From an uncultured Ignavibacteria bacterium (GTDB taxonomy: Bacteria; Bacteroidota; Ignavibacteria; Kapaibacteriales; UBA2268), in NCBI GenBank assembly GCA_903862655.1, contig CAIOZA010000119.1:1-54716 (forward strand): a stretch of 54,716 nt of DNA. The letters run 5' to 3'. This document shows, in pieces, positions 42,104-51,431 of this stretch. Every line of letters begins with the position of its first letter. Positions within the stretch are counted from its first letter, which is position 1. Both the position numbers and the translations under genes were made by a program. The notes beneath the pieces were generated by a model. That model was given only the letters and a program-made list of their open reading frames with translations, was not told where the DNA came from and made no database searches.

Positions 42104-45100
42104 TTATCTTAAAATATTAACCTTAGTTGTCATTATCTTATCGTTAAATTTTAGGACAAGCAAATACATTCCGTTTGATATTGATTCCGGAGACCATTGT
42201 ATGCCAATTGCATCTGATGTCATTGAACCATTGAAGATTTCGGCAACTTTATTACCTAATAAATCAATCATTATCAGTTCTGCCTTCATTCCGGTTTGCA
42301 GATTAATCCTGATGCGGGCTGATTCCGTAACAACACTTGGATCAACGATCAGAATGTCTGATAAATTACCCTTATCCTCATAAACACCATTTGCTGGATT
42401 TGGATGGTTCGGACAGAAACTCCAGCTTAGTATCTGATGATTCTCTACTGCACAGCCTGTTGCCGAAGTAAAGCCAACAAATGCACGATAGCCCCGGTCA
42501 AGGTTCAGTAGCTTTTTAAAATCGATATGTTCTTCGATCTTTAGCACAAGTTTTGTTGGGTTTGGTACAGTATCGAGATAAACCAAAAATGTTCCATCCT
42601 CTAAAAATTCAATTTTTGAGTAGTAAATTGTACCATCAGATTTGATTGGAATGATATCTTTATTAATACCTCTCATCACTCCGGGTAAGTGCTTGGATGT
42701 ATTCTCTAAAGTGCCATTGCTATTGACAGCAACATGATTACCGTTTGGATCAAAATAGTTCTCGATTTGTGTTGAATCATTTGAAAATGTATCGAACTCA
42801 ACAGCCAGACTATTTCTTATTCCTTCGTAACCTATCCCGCCTCCGATATAACCTATTGCATTTGGTGATGCATTTTGAACTACGAATGCTATCCCATCAG
42901 CTCCGGGAAGAGATCCGTCAACGCATTGGAAGTTTTCGCCATTTGAAAATCTGAAAGCAAATTCTGTTGTGAATCCATCGAGTACCGGAACTGTTGTGTT
43001 ATACCATACAGACCCAATCTGGTTCCTAACATTTTCTGTCATTCTCAAGTATTTTTGAACCTTTCGTGCTTGTCCATTGAAAATCAGTTTTGAGGCATCA
43101 CTGAAATCTGCAAATGTGAATTCAGTTTCGTCGCAAGCAGATGAATTGATTTCAATAATTGCAATTTCGACAAGTCCGCAAGGAGTGTCGAGATACAGAG
43201 TATCTCTCTTTACTTTATTATTTTTATGAATGTATGTTATCGATAATTGTTTCTCCTGTCCGGGATTTATACCAAATGGGGTATTGCTGATTGTTCCTGC
43301 TGACTGATTCTTTAACCTCGCAATTACGGCACTCTTAGTAAATTTCCCGTAATTATGAATATCAACATTTATAGTTTGATCACTGAATATGTTATATTTT
43401 AATACCGGGACTGAATCTGATCCGCTTAAACCTTTCAATGCCAAGGTCAATCCAGGAATTTCAACTAATTTTGTTATGATTTTATTACTGCTGTCAGTCA
43501 CTTCAATCTGAGACTTACCATCAAATCTGTTAGAAATCAGATTGATATAAATTATGGTTGAGTCCCCATCAAAATAGATATCCCACAATGTTTTGCAATT
43601 AATTAAAGAATCTTTATTGGAAACTACTAATTTGATATTACTGGTTGATAGATAAGCTGTAACTTTAAAGCAGGAATCAACTGTTGTGATCCTAGGTGGA
43701 TCCTTGGTAATCTGCTTAAATCCCATTCCGCCAATATATCCGTATGAGTTTGCCCTTCCATAACCATAAATATAAACACCAATCTGATCTTCACATTCAA
43801 TGTCGTGCACTCCATCTGTCACTTTCAAATGAGCATAAAAATATCCACTATTCTGTATCTGATAGAAACTGGAAACAGGGACATAAGCCCCATCAAGCTT
43901 TACTGTGTGTCTTGATCCTTCCGGTGCTATAATAGTTATATACTGCTCAATATATACTTTGCTGTAAGAGAAATTAAATTCATCATACTCCCAAGCCTGT
44001 ATGTTAATCACCTTGCACTTCTTGATAAATTGTTCTTTTGGAGGAATCAGCATCATAAACGGATCACCCAATGCATATTGTCCTGAAGAATCCGAAGCAG
44101 TATATTTGAATATCGCAGCTAGTATTGGTTTGTCCGCAGAAATTTCCTTTGGAGAGTTCAAAGGTGCTTCGTAGAATCCTCCCTTATTTAAAGTGGTTAC
44201 TAGAATTCCATTTACTGTTAAGGCTGTATTATCGTTAGCGGCTAAAATTCTGTAGAGTGAACCCTTCTTTGAATTAAAATCATTGCTTTCTTGAGGTGCG
44301 ACCAGGAATGCGTTGAGACCCCATGTAGATACAGGTGGTAGTTGTTCTATCAGGCAATCTCGTGATGAGTTGCTACCTGTTCTTGTAACAGGAATTTTTG
44401 ATCTCTGCTGCCCGCTGAAAACTGCAATAGGTTTATCAGACCGTATATAGCTACCTGTCATGTCAGGTGTCATTGGTGATGAATTTAGGAAAGATTGAAC
44501 CAGATAAACTTCACCCTTGTTAAGCACTAATTTACGAGTGCCCACAGGATAAGAATAAGATATTGCTGTTGTTGTTATATCAATAGATGTATATTCTTGA
44601 GTTGCAACGATTGCGAATTGTGATGGAGTCCATGACTGATTGAGAGCGGATGTTGCATCGGCATTATAAGCCATTACATAATAAGATTGCCCAAGAACAT
44701 CTGCAGGCAACACAAGAAACGCATCACTTGTTGTCACTGCCTGGCTGTGTGCATAAACAGTAACCTCCTGATCTGACGTTACGTGAAAAGATTGAAATGA
44801 CTTTTTATCTGATTGAAATTGTGAAAAAATGCCACTATCATTGAATCCCGCTAACTCAAAATCAAAAAAGCTAACTTTGAAGACATACATTTGAGCCGGA
44901 TCGGCGATATTAAAATTCTGATTATGTTCAACGCCAAACTTATCAAAATAGACTATCTTGCCAGAGGTTTTCTGTTCACTATTAATAAAAATATAGAGTG
45001 AATCTCCCAATTGTAGCTCAGGAACATCGGAATATCTGTTGTTATGATAATTGGGCAGGTAAGTAATCCAAAAATCTTTGCCTTTGCTGTCCAATTCATC

Positions 45101-45175
45101 AGCAAAGAGATTCTGCCCACAAAGTAGAAGAACAATTATTAGTGAAAATATCTGGATCAATAGTTTTGCTCTCAT
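42104..45175 (-). CDS. Large surface protein: IgGFc-binding-like domain, lectin-like domain, T9SS tail
   Basis: The 1023-residue protein has a signal peptide (about 1-25). Residues about 30-480 match the style of the IgGFc-binding N-terminal domain: FWITYLPNYHNNRYSD, SYYVMAYNADATSAL and IEQLPPVSTWGLNAFLVAPQ are typical. A linker of Ig-like character follows, then about residues 680-920 form a legume-lectin-like domain (GADGIAFVVQNASPNAIG, LAVEFDTFSND, HVAVNSNG, HQILSWSFCP). The last 80 residues are a type A T9SS sorting domain. This combination predicts a secreted or surface-anchored adhesin. There is no obvious partner, and a remnant of another T9SS tail lies just upstream. Confidence 0.85.
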   Translation of the reverse strand: MRAKLLIQIFSLIIVLLLCGQNLFADELDSKGKDFWITYLPNYHNNRYSDVPELQLGDSLYIFINSEQKTSGKIVYFDKFGVEHNQNFNIADPAQMYVFKVSFFDFELAGFNDSGIFSQFQSDKKSFQSFHVTSDQEVTVYAHSQAVTTSDAFLVLPADVLGQSYYVMAYNADATSALNQSWTPSQFAIVATQEYTSIDITTTAISYSYPVGTRKLVLNKGEVYLVQSFLNSSPMTPDMTGSYIRSDKPIAVFSGQQRSKIPVTRTGSNSSRDCLIEQLPPVSTWGLNAFLVAPQESNDFNSKKGSLYRILAANDNTALTVNGILVTTLNKGGFYEAPLNSPKEISADKPILAAIFKYTASDSSGQYALGDPFMMLIPPKEQFIKKCKVINIQAWEYDEFNFSYSKVYIEQYITIIAPEGSRHTVKLDGAYVPVSSFYQIQNSGYFYAHLKVTDGVHDIECEDQIGVYIYGYGRANSYGYIGGMGFKQITKDPPRITTVDSCFKVTAYLSTSNIKLVVSNKDSLINCKTLWDIYFDGDSTIIYINLISNRFDGKSQIEVTDSSNKIITKLVEIPGLTLALKGLSGSDSVPVLKYNIFSDQTINVDIHNYGKFTKSAVIARLKNQSAGTISNTPFGINPGQEKQLSITYIHKNNKVKRDTLYLDTPCGLVEIAIIEINSSACDETEFTFADFSDASKLIFNGQARKVQKYLRMTENVRNQIGSVWYNTTVPVLDGFTTEFAFRFSNGENFQCVDGSLPGADGIAFVVQNASPNAIGYIGGGIGYEGIRNSLAVEFDTFSNDSTQIENYFDPNGNHVAVNSNGTLENTSKHLPGVMRGINKDIIPIKSDGTIYYSKIEFLEDGTFLVYLDTVPNPTKLVLKIEEHIDFKKLLNLDRGYRAFVGFTSATGCAVENHQILSWSFCPNHPNPANGVYEDKGNLSDILIVDPSVVTESARIRINLQTGMKAELIMIDLLGNKVAEIFNGSMTSDAIGIQWSPESISNGMYLLVLKFNDKIMTTKVNILR

Positions 45176-45222
45176 GACTTTGCTTTCAGAATTTTTATAA
45201 ATTGAGTGAGATCTAATCCAAA

Positions 45223-45402
45223 TTACTTCAAAATTTTTAATTTATCCAGTTTGATTTTCTCGCCGGTATCAATTGCGACTAAATAAAAACCGTTAAACAA
45301 ATTACTAATATCAAATTTATAACTTAAGACTGATTCCAAATTAAATGATTTTATGACATTTGATGACACACAATAATAAATACTGATTGGCTTTGATTTT
45401 TA
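45223..45402 (-). pseudogene. Remnant of a T9SS sorting domain (decayed gene tail)
   Basis: On the minus strand, the 58 codons from just after an in-frame TAA (45400-45402) to the TAA at 45223-45225 translate to a typical T9SS C-terminus: SFNLESVLSYKFDISNLFNG, then FYLVAIDTGEKIKLDKLKIL and a final K. There is no start codon or upstream cargo domain. The in-frame stop lies where the preceding strand of the domain should be, and upstream words in another frame (GLLKNQSQ) hint at a frameshift. It is most likely the left-over 3' end of a deleted secreted-protein gene. The rest of the 45176-45639 gap shows no gene. Confidence 0.65.
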
Positions 45403-45639
45403 AGCAGTCCTAATGTTTTGAATTTAATCAAATATTGAAATTTATAGTATGATTTAAATGAACGTAATGATGAAAATTAATCTATCAAATGTCCTCTTCA
45501 TAAGTGCTTTCGTATATATCTTATAAGAATATTCGATCATTTTCGTAATACATTTTTATTCGATGCGTCAAAATAATAATTATGTAACACAAATTATAAT
45601 AAAAATGTTACAATTTCTGAAAAAATGGTTGGAGAAATA

Positions 45640-45951
45640 ATGATAACTGGCATAGATGTAGCTGAAATTATTTATGAAGCGATTGATGAATTGAATGAAG
45701 AAATATCTGGTAGCAAAAAAATTTCAAAAGAACCCGATACAGTTTTATTTGGTCACGATAGTTTGTTAGATTCTTTGGGATTAGTCAACCTGATCATAAC
45801 TGTTGAAGGATTGATCACTGATAAATTTGATCTGAACATTACAATTGTTAATGAAAAGGCAATGTCACAGAAGAATAGTCCATTCAAATCAGTTCAAACC
45901 TTAAGTGATTTCATCTTAACCTTGATCGAAAGCGAATCCAATGGAGAATAA
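45640..45951 (+). CDS. Acyl/peptidyl carrier protein
   Basis: This is a 103-residue carrier protein. The phosphopantetheine attachment serine is Ser45 in LLDSLGLVNLI, the DSL motif, preceded by FGHDSL. It is slightly longer than fatty-acid ACP (about 78) because of an N-terminal helix and an insert after the DSL helix (NITIVNEKAMSQKNSPF). That fits specialised carriers of biosynthetic operons rather than AcpP. The start is the ATG at 45640 with GGAG five bases upstream. It is the first gene of a five-gene operon and overlaps the next gene by 11 bases. It is expected to hold an acyl group loaded by the AMP-ligase two genes downstream. Confidence 0.86.
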   Translation: MITGIDVAEIIYEAIDELNEEISGSKKISKEPDTVLFGHDSLLDSLGLVNLIITVEGLITDKFDLNITIVNEKAMSQKNSPFKSVQTLSDFILTLIESESNGE

Positions 45952-46642
45952 TGTAATGATAATTACTGGTTCTCGCAAGGGTATCGGTAAGTACTTGGTT
46001 GAATATTATATTCAGCAGGGATATTTTGTTTATGGATGTAGCCGTCAGGATGTTGATTTTTCGTTTCCAAATTATCATCATACAATTATGGATGTTTTTG
46101 ATGAGAGTGCGATTAAAAAGCTAATGTCAACTATCAGAGCTTCTCATGGGAGACTAGATGTACTAATCAATAATGCAGGTATAGCATCAATGAATCATGC
46201 TCTTTTGACCCCAATCGAAACCATGCAGAAAGCTTTTAATACAAATGTATTTGGAGCCTTTTTATTTATGCGCGAATCTGCTAAATTGATGAAAAAAAAT
46301 CATTATGGTCGTATTGTAAATTTTGTTACAATCGCCACTCCACTGAATCTTGAGGGTGAAGCCTCTTATGCCTCTTCAAAAGGTGCATTGGAGTCTTTGA
46401 CTAAAGTAATGGCAAAAGATTTCGCCGATTTTGGAATAACTATCAATGCACTTGGTCCTACACCTGTTGATACTGACTTACTTCGAAATGTTCCTCAGGA
46501 CAAGATCGATAAATTAGTTTCATTTCAGGCAATAAAAAGATATGCTAAAATGGAAGATATTTCAAATGCCATTAATTTCTTCATTCAACCTGAGAGTGAG
46601 TTTATAACCGGGCAGATCATTTATCTTGGTGGAATCAGTTGA
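45941..46642 (+). CDS. Short-chain dehydrogenase/reductase (FabG-like)
   Basis: This is a 233-residue Rossmann-fold SDR. The cofactor motif is TGSRKGIGK (residues 9-17) and the structural motif is NNAG (77-80). The catalytic Tyr143 and Lys147 are in SYASSKGALES. The usual catalytic serine, 13 residues before the tyrosine, is replaced by Thr130 (VNFVTIAT). Basic residues after the glycine loop favour NADP(H). It resembles 3-oxoacyl-ACP reductases, and its overlap with the carrier protein gene suggests that its substrate is bound to that carrier. Overlapping stop and start codons couple it to the ligase gene. Confidence 0.88.
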   Translation: MENNVMIITGSRKGIGKYLVEYYIQQGYFVYGCSRQDVDFSFPNYHHTIMDVFDESAIKKLMSTIRASHGRLDVLINNAGIASMNHALLTPIETMQKAFNTNVFGAFLFMRESAKLMKKNHYGRIVNFVTIATPLNLEGEASYASSKGALESLTKVMAKDFADFGITINALGPTPVDTDLLRNVPQDKIDKLVSFQAIKRYAKMEDISNAINFFIQPESEFITGQIIYLGGIS

Positions 46643-48015
46643 TGATTAACATGTCCAATATTCAGTTTTTGTTTGATGTTTTTGAAAAGAATCGCAGTGA
46701 AACCTCTGTCATCTGGAAAGATATCAGCTATACCTACGATTGGCTGCTCGGCTCTATTTCTGCGTGGAAACAGTTCCTTTCTGACCATAAAGTAACTTCT
46801 GGTGATGTAGTTTCGCTCAAAGGAGACTTTTCACCTCAAAGCATCGCTTGTATGCTGGCTCTTATGGATAATTCAAATATCATCGTTCCTTTCACTCATT
46901 CTGTTGAACTATCATCAAATAGGAAATATGAAATCGCAGGGGTTGAGAAACAGATTCTTATCGACGAGAATGATAATTCAACTTTCGAAGTATTTGAACG
47001 TAAAGCTGATCATGAATATTATAAATATTTGAGGGACTCCAAAGCTCCCGGACTTGTTTTATTCACTTCCGGCACTTCCGGTGAACCAAAAGCCGCTGTT
47101 CACAACTTCAATCTGTTACTTGAGAAGTTTAAAACACATAGGAAGGCTCTCCGCACAGTCAACTTCCTGCTTTTTGATCATTGGGGCGGTCTCAATACTC
47201 TGTTGCATACTCTGTCCAATGCCGGCACCGTATTAGCCCTAAAAGACAGATCTCCTGATTCTGTTTGTGCTTTCATCGAAAAGCATAAGATTGAACTGCT
47301 TCCTGCTTCGCCAACTTTCTTAAATCTTCTCCTGATCAGCGAAGCATATAAAAGACATGATTTGTCTTCGCTTACTCTTATTACTTACGGCACCGAACCA
47401 ATGCCTTTAAGTCTGCTCGAGAGACTTCAAAAGCACTTCCCAGACATTAAACTCCAGCAGACTTACGGTTTGATTGAATTGGGTGTTTTACGCTCCAAAT
47501 CACGTGAGGATGGTTCATTATGGGTGAAAATCGGCGGTGAAGGTTTCAACTGGCGTGTAATTGAGAATATGCTTCAAATCAAGGCTGATTCAGCTATGTT
47601 GGGCTATATCAATGCTCCAAGTCCATTCACAGATGATGGCTGGTTCATGACCGGAGATCAGGTTGAAGTCGATGGCGAATGGCTGAAAATTCTCGGCAGA
47701 AAGTCCGAAATAATTAATGTAGGTGGTGATAAAGTCTATCCGGCAGAAGTCGAGGGCATTATTCTAGAAGTTGAGAATGTATCGGATGTTACAGTCTATG
47801 GTGAAAAAAATCCTATAATGGGGAACATCGTTTGCGCAAAAGTAACTCCAATCCACATCCCCGAGAATGAAAAAGAATTTATAGCTAGTATAAAAAAATT
47901 CTGCAAATCGAAACTGCAGTCTTTCAAGGTTCCCGTTAGGATTAAAATTATCGATACCAATCAATATAATGAACGTTTCAAAAAAGATAGAACAAATGTT
48001 GCACAGAATGATTAA
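46642..48015 (+). CDS. AMP-forming acyl ligase (ANL superfamily)
   Basis: The 457-residue enzyme activates a carboxylic acid with ATP and would transfer it to the carrier protein. The core motifs are LFTSGTSGEPKAAVH (P-loop), QTYGLIELG, GWFMTGDQ and GRKSEIINVGGDKVYPAEVE. The last lysine motif is recognisable as ERFKKDR but is less standard. It is shorter than most acyl-CoA synthetases (about 520-550), which fits stand-alone ligases of carrier-protein systems. The ATG at 46642 overlaps the SDR stop (TGATG). The acid is unknown. Confidence 0.88.
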   Translation: MINMSNIQFLFDVFEKNRSETSVIWKDISYTYDWLLGSISAWKQFLSDHKVTSGDVVSLKGDFSPQSIACMLALMDNSNIIVPFTHSVELSSNRKYEIAGVEKQILIDENDNSTFEVFERKADHEYYKYLRDSKAPGLVLFTSGTSGEPKAAVHNFNLLLEKFKTHRKALRTVNFLLFDHWGGLNTLLHTLSNAGTVLALKDRSPDSVCAFIEKHKIELLPASPTFLNLLLISEAYKRHDLSSLTLITYGTEPMPLSLLERLQKHFPDIKLQQTYGLIELGVLRSKSREDGSLWVKIGGEGFNWRVIENMLQIKADSAMLGYINAPSPFTDDGWFMTGDQVEVDGEWLKILGRKSEIINVGGDKVYPAEVEGIILEVENVSDVTVYGEKNPIMGNIVCAKVTPIHIPENEKEFIASIKKFCKSKLQSFKVPVRIKIIDTNQYNERFKKDRTNVAQND

Positions 48016-48038
48016 TAAACAAATTCGGAGTATATACA

Positions 48039-48926
48039 TTGCAGGAATTTCTAAAAAGAATAACTCCTGATTATCTCAAAAAGTATATCAGAACTTACAG
48101 AGCAAATCAAAAAAAAAAATATACAGAATCTCTTCCTAAGTTAACGCAGGATGAGGTCTATTCTATTCTGAAGGATAAAGCTGAATTGAAGAAAGGCGAC
48201 GTTGCCTTCATTCACAGTTCTGTTGACCATCTGAATATTGATTTCCCATTTTATAATATCATTCCGATGTTGATTGATATCGTCGGAGAAGAAGGAACCA
48301 TCCTATTTCCGACTTATCCCAAGCTTACATCTTACAAATTTCTCAAAAGCGGACAAATATTCGATGTCCGCCGTACACCTACATTTACCGGTTTAATAAA
48401 TGAATTTGCACGCAGATACAAAGGGGCTGTCAGAAGTTTACACCCAACCAAATCATGTGTGGCAATTGGTAAATATGCTGAAGATCTTACTAACACTCAT
48501 CAGAACTCTCCCTATCCTTATAGCGATCAGAGTCCTTATTTCAAGATCACACATTATAATGGCAAAATTATTGGTATAGGTGTTGATCGTACTTTTATTT
48601 CATTTGTTCATTGCATTGATGATGCTCTCAAAGAGAAATTCCCTGTCAAAGTTTATCATGATGAACTGTTCACAGCTAATTGCAAGGATTACTCCGGTAA
48701 TATTGTCGAAGTTCAAACTTTTGCTCACAATATGGAAATGATGTATTTCGATTTACCTGCATTCATCAACAAGTATATTTCTAACGAGATAGTAAAAGAT
48801 ATTAATATTAATGGGAATAAATTCTATCGTGCCTTTTCAAAGCCCTTATTCGATGAAATGTTCAGACTCGCCAGTGAAGAGAACATAACCTTTTACCCAA
48901 AGAAATTCTACAGGAAGAACCAATGA
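48039..48926 (+). CDS. AAC(3)-family N-acyltransferase
   Basis: The 295-residue protein belongs to the aminoglycoside 3-N-acetyltransferase fold: AFIHSSVDHLNIDFPF, LIDIVGEEGTILFPTYP, RSLHPTKSCVAIGKYAEDL and GKIIGIGVDRTFISF are family landmarks, with the catalytic His in the LHPTKS turn. The start is a TTG with GGAG eight bases upstream. In this operon the acyl donor is more likely the carrier protein than acetyl-CoA, and the acceptor is probably an amino sugar rather than an antibiotic; this is inference from context. It overlaps the next gene by four bases. Confidence 0.85.
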   Translation: MQEFLKRITPDYLKKYIRTYRANQKKKYTESLPKLTQDEVYSILKDKAELKKGDVAFIHSSVDHLNIDFPFYNIIPMLIDIVGEEGTILFPTYPKLTSYKFLKSGQIFDVRRTPTFTGLINEFARRYKGAVRSLHPTKSCVAIGKYAEDLTNTHQNSPYPYSDQSPYFKITHYNGKIIGIGVDRTFISFVHCIDDALKEKFPVKVYHDELFTANCKDYSGNIVEVQTFAHNMEMMYFDLPAFINKYISNEIVKDININGNKFYRAFSKPLFDEMFRLASEENITFYPKKFYRKNQ

Positions 48927-50074
48927 AACTAGGCCTGGTACTAACAAATGATTGGGAACTCTTTGGCGATGGTTCAGGTGATTACTTCGAATGTCAGCAT
49001 AACCCTTTGAACGATCTTCTGGATCTGATATCTGCACATAATGCTAAAATCACAATCATGGCTGAACTCGGTCAACAGTTTGCTCATAAGGAGAATATAA
49101 ATAATTATCCGGAATTTGAGAAAATATGCAAATCTTGGGATGAAATATTGCAAAAAGCTATTAAGACAGGTAATGATGTACAGCTTCATTATCATTCTCA
49201 GTGGCTGGGTGCTGAATATCAGAATGGAGAATGGCTGCTCAATATGGACAGATGGTCTTTGCCGTCACTTTCCCCCGAAGAAATTGAACTGAATCTCTCA
49301 AAAGGAAAAAAATATCTCGATGATTTATTAAAACCAATAAATTTTAATTATTCTTGTGATATCTTCAGGGCAGGTGCTTTGTGTATTCAACCCTCAGAAA
49401 AGCCTATCGAAATACTAACCAAAATCGGATTAAAATCTGACTCATCAGTAACTAAGGGAGAGTTTAGTCCGGGATTTTATGATTTCCGTAACGCTTATTC
49501 CAACATTATGCCCTGGTACACGAGCAAGGATATAACTCAGCTTGGGGAAAGGGGAGAGGGAATTCTGGAGATTCCGATTTACACTTTCTCTGGTTTAGAT
49601 TCCTCGGCAATGAAAAAGTATTTTCCAGGTATTTATTATTCAATAAAATTTGGGAAATCAGTCAGTGCAGAATCCCTTCAATGGCAGGATGAACGTGAAC
49701 GTGTCAAAGAAGCCAGGTACCCAAGAAGCAAACGATTTTACAAGAAGAATCAGAAAAAGAATTTAAATTTCTACATGAAAGCAATGTTGAGTAAATCACA
49801 TTTTCATCTGGATTATGATTTTCTCCCTCCTGAGGTTTTTGTGAAAATCTTAAAAAACATTCTAAATGAAAATTCAAAAAGATTCAACTATGACATAATT
49901 CTGCCTGTTGTTGCACTCGGACATATTAAAGATATACACAACACAAAGAATATTGAAATGATTCTGAAATTAATCAAAAATGAACTTGCCGACCAAGTCA
50001 TCTTCTGGACAATGAGTGATGCCGTAAATTATTGGCAGGAAAAAGCACATACAAAAGAAAGGAAATTATCTTGA
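48923..50074 (+). CDS. Polysaccharide-deacetylase-like protein (NodB fold)
   Basis: The 383-residue protein has the layout of a divergent NodB-type carbohydrate deacetylase. The first strand ends in an acidic motif (LVLTNDWELFGDGSGD), the metal-histidine motif is LHYHSQWLG near residue 92, and FRAGALCIQPS follows near residue 148. It has no signal peptide, so it would act in the cytoplasm. A basic segment (about residues 265-290) and a C-terminal helical region are extra. Its start overlaps the acyltransferase stop (ATGA), and its stop overlaps the purD start. It might remove an acetyl group and so expose the amine that the AAC(3)-like enzyme acylates. That pairing is a hypothesis. Confidence 0.78.
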   Translation: MKLGLVLTNDWELFGDGSGDYFECQHNPLNDLLDLISAHNAKITIMAELGQQFAHKENINNYPEFEKICKSWDEILQKAIKTGNDVQLHYHSQWLGAEYQNGEWLLNMDRWSLPSLSPEEIELNLSKGKKYLDDLLKPINFNYSCDIFRAGALCIQPSEKPIEILTKIGLKSDSSVTKGEFSPGFYDFRNAYSNIMPWYTSKDITQLGERGEGILEIPIYTFSGLDSSAMKKYFPGIYYSIKFGKSVSAESLQWQDERERVKEARYPRSKRFYKKNQKKNLNFYMKAMLSKSHFHLDYDFLPPEVFVKILKNILNENSKRFNYDIILPVVALGHIKDIHNTKNIEMILKLIKNELADQVIFWTMSDAVNYWQEKAHTKERKLS

Positions 50075-51339
50075 TAGTATTATTAATCGGAAGCGGTGGT
50101 CGGGAACATGCTTTGGCTTTATCATTAACAAAATCCCCGGACTTAACAAAAATGTATTGCTCCCCAGGTAATCCCGGAATAAATAAAATTGCTGAAAAAG
50201 TAAGTTTGACATTAAATGATCATCAATCTGTTATTGAATTTTGTAAAAATAAAGCTGTTGATTTAGTAGTGATTGGTCCTGAACAACCTCTGGCAGACGG
50301 ACTGTCTGATTCATTGAGATTAGCGGGAATTCATGCTTTTGGTCCATCCAAAGCGGCAGCACAGCTTGAATCATCAAAGGGATTCGCAAAAGAGTTTATG
50401 TTGAGATATAATATTCCGACTGCTGCTTTCCATACATTCATTTCCGGGGATGAGCACAATGCTTTAAATTATGCTGATTCAATGGGATATCCTGTTGTAA
50501 TTAAAGCCGATGGGTTGGCAGCTGGCAAAGGTGTCGTCATTGCTCTTAATCATGAAGAAGCTGAAAATGCAATAAACAGTATGATGGGTGGGCTGTACGA
50601 TAGTGCAGGTAAAAGTCTCGTGATTGAGGAATTCATGCAGGGAGAAGAGGCATCAATTTTTGCTATAACCGATGGAACAGATTTTATAACATTAGCTCCT
50701 GCACAGGATCATAAAAGAATTTACGATGGTGATAAGGGACCAAATACCGGAGGTATGGGTGCTTATGCACCTGCACCAATTGTAACCGAAGATGTAATGA
50801 CCAAAGTAAAGGAATCTATAATAATCCCAGTCCTCAGGGAAATGGCTAGTGAAGGTAATCCTTTTATTGGTTGCCTTTACGTTGGCGTAATGATAAAGGA
50901 TGGTGAACCCAAAGTAGTAGAGTTCAATTGCCGTTTTGGTGATCCTGAAACTCAGGTTGTTATGCCTCTGGTTGATGGGGATGTTCTGAAATTATTCTAC
51001 AGTGCGGCAATCGGTAAGTTAGATCAATCATCTATCAAAACATCAGTATCCGGTCATGCATGTTGTGTTGTCTTGGCTTCAAAAGGATATCCCGGCGATT
51101 ACGAGAAAAATTTCCCGATCAACGGAATAGAAATTGCTGAAGAAAATGGAGCATTTGTATATCATGCCGGAACTTCTGAAACTGATGGAGTCTTATGTTC
51201 TTCAGGTGGACGAGTCCTTGGCGTTACAGCAGTTGCAGATAATCTGAAAGATGCAGTCAGTAAAACCTACGAATCAGTAAACATGATATATTTCAATAAT
51301 GCCTTTTTCAGAAAAGACATAGCTTACAAAGCCTTATGA
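50071..51339 (+). CDS. purD: Phosphoribosylamine-glycine ligase
   Basis: PurD joins phosphoribosylamine and glycine with ATP in the second step of purine synthesis. It is an ATP-grasp enzyme of 422 residues. Motifs are VLLIGSGGREHALA at the start, GPEQPLADGLSD, VIKADGLAAGKGVVIA, HKRIYDGDKGPNTGGMGAYAP and EFNCRFGDPETQ. The start is the TTG at 50071, which has AGGA seven bases upstream and overlaps the stop of the deacetylase-like gene. A longer frame from 50032 would add residues that do not belong to the family. It is probably co-transcribed with the preceding operon but is functionally unrelated. No other purine gene is in the window. Confidence 0.96.
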   Translation: MIVLLIGSGGREHALALSLTKSPDLTKMYCSPGNPGINKIAEKVSLTLNDHQSVIEFCKNKAVDLVVIGPEQPLADGLSDSLRLAGIHAFGPSKAAAQLESSKGFAKEFMLRYNIPTAAFHTFISGDEHNALNYADSMGYPVVIKADGLAAGKGVVIALNHEEAENAINSMMGGLYDSAGKSLVIEEFMQGEEASIFAITDGTDFITLAPAQDHKRIYDGDKGPNTGGMGAYAPAPIVTEDVMTKVKESIIIPVLREMASEGNPFIGCLYVGVMIKDGEPKVVEFNCRFGDPETQVVMPLVDGDVLKLFYSAAIGKLDQSSIKTSVSGHACCVVLASKGYPGDYEKNFPINGIEIAEENGAFVYHAGTSETDGVLCSSGGRVLGVTAVADNLKDAVSKTYESVNMIYFNNAFFRKDIAYKAL

Positions 51340-51431
51340 AAAAAAACTATTAATATAGACAATAGGCAGTAGAAACATAGACAAAAAAAGCTGTAAAGTA
51401 AGTATACGAGCCGGAAATATGATATTCTTTG

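Noticed and set aside
48039-48926. Aminoglycoside resistance gene
   Set aside because: The fold matches AAC(3), but the gene is embedded in a biosynthetic operon with a carrier protein and ligase; resistance is not supported by the context.
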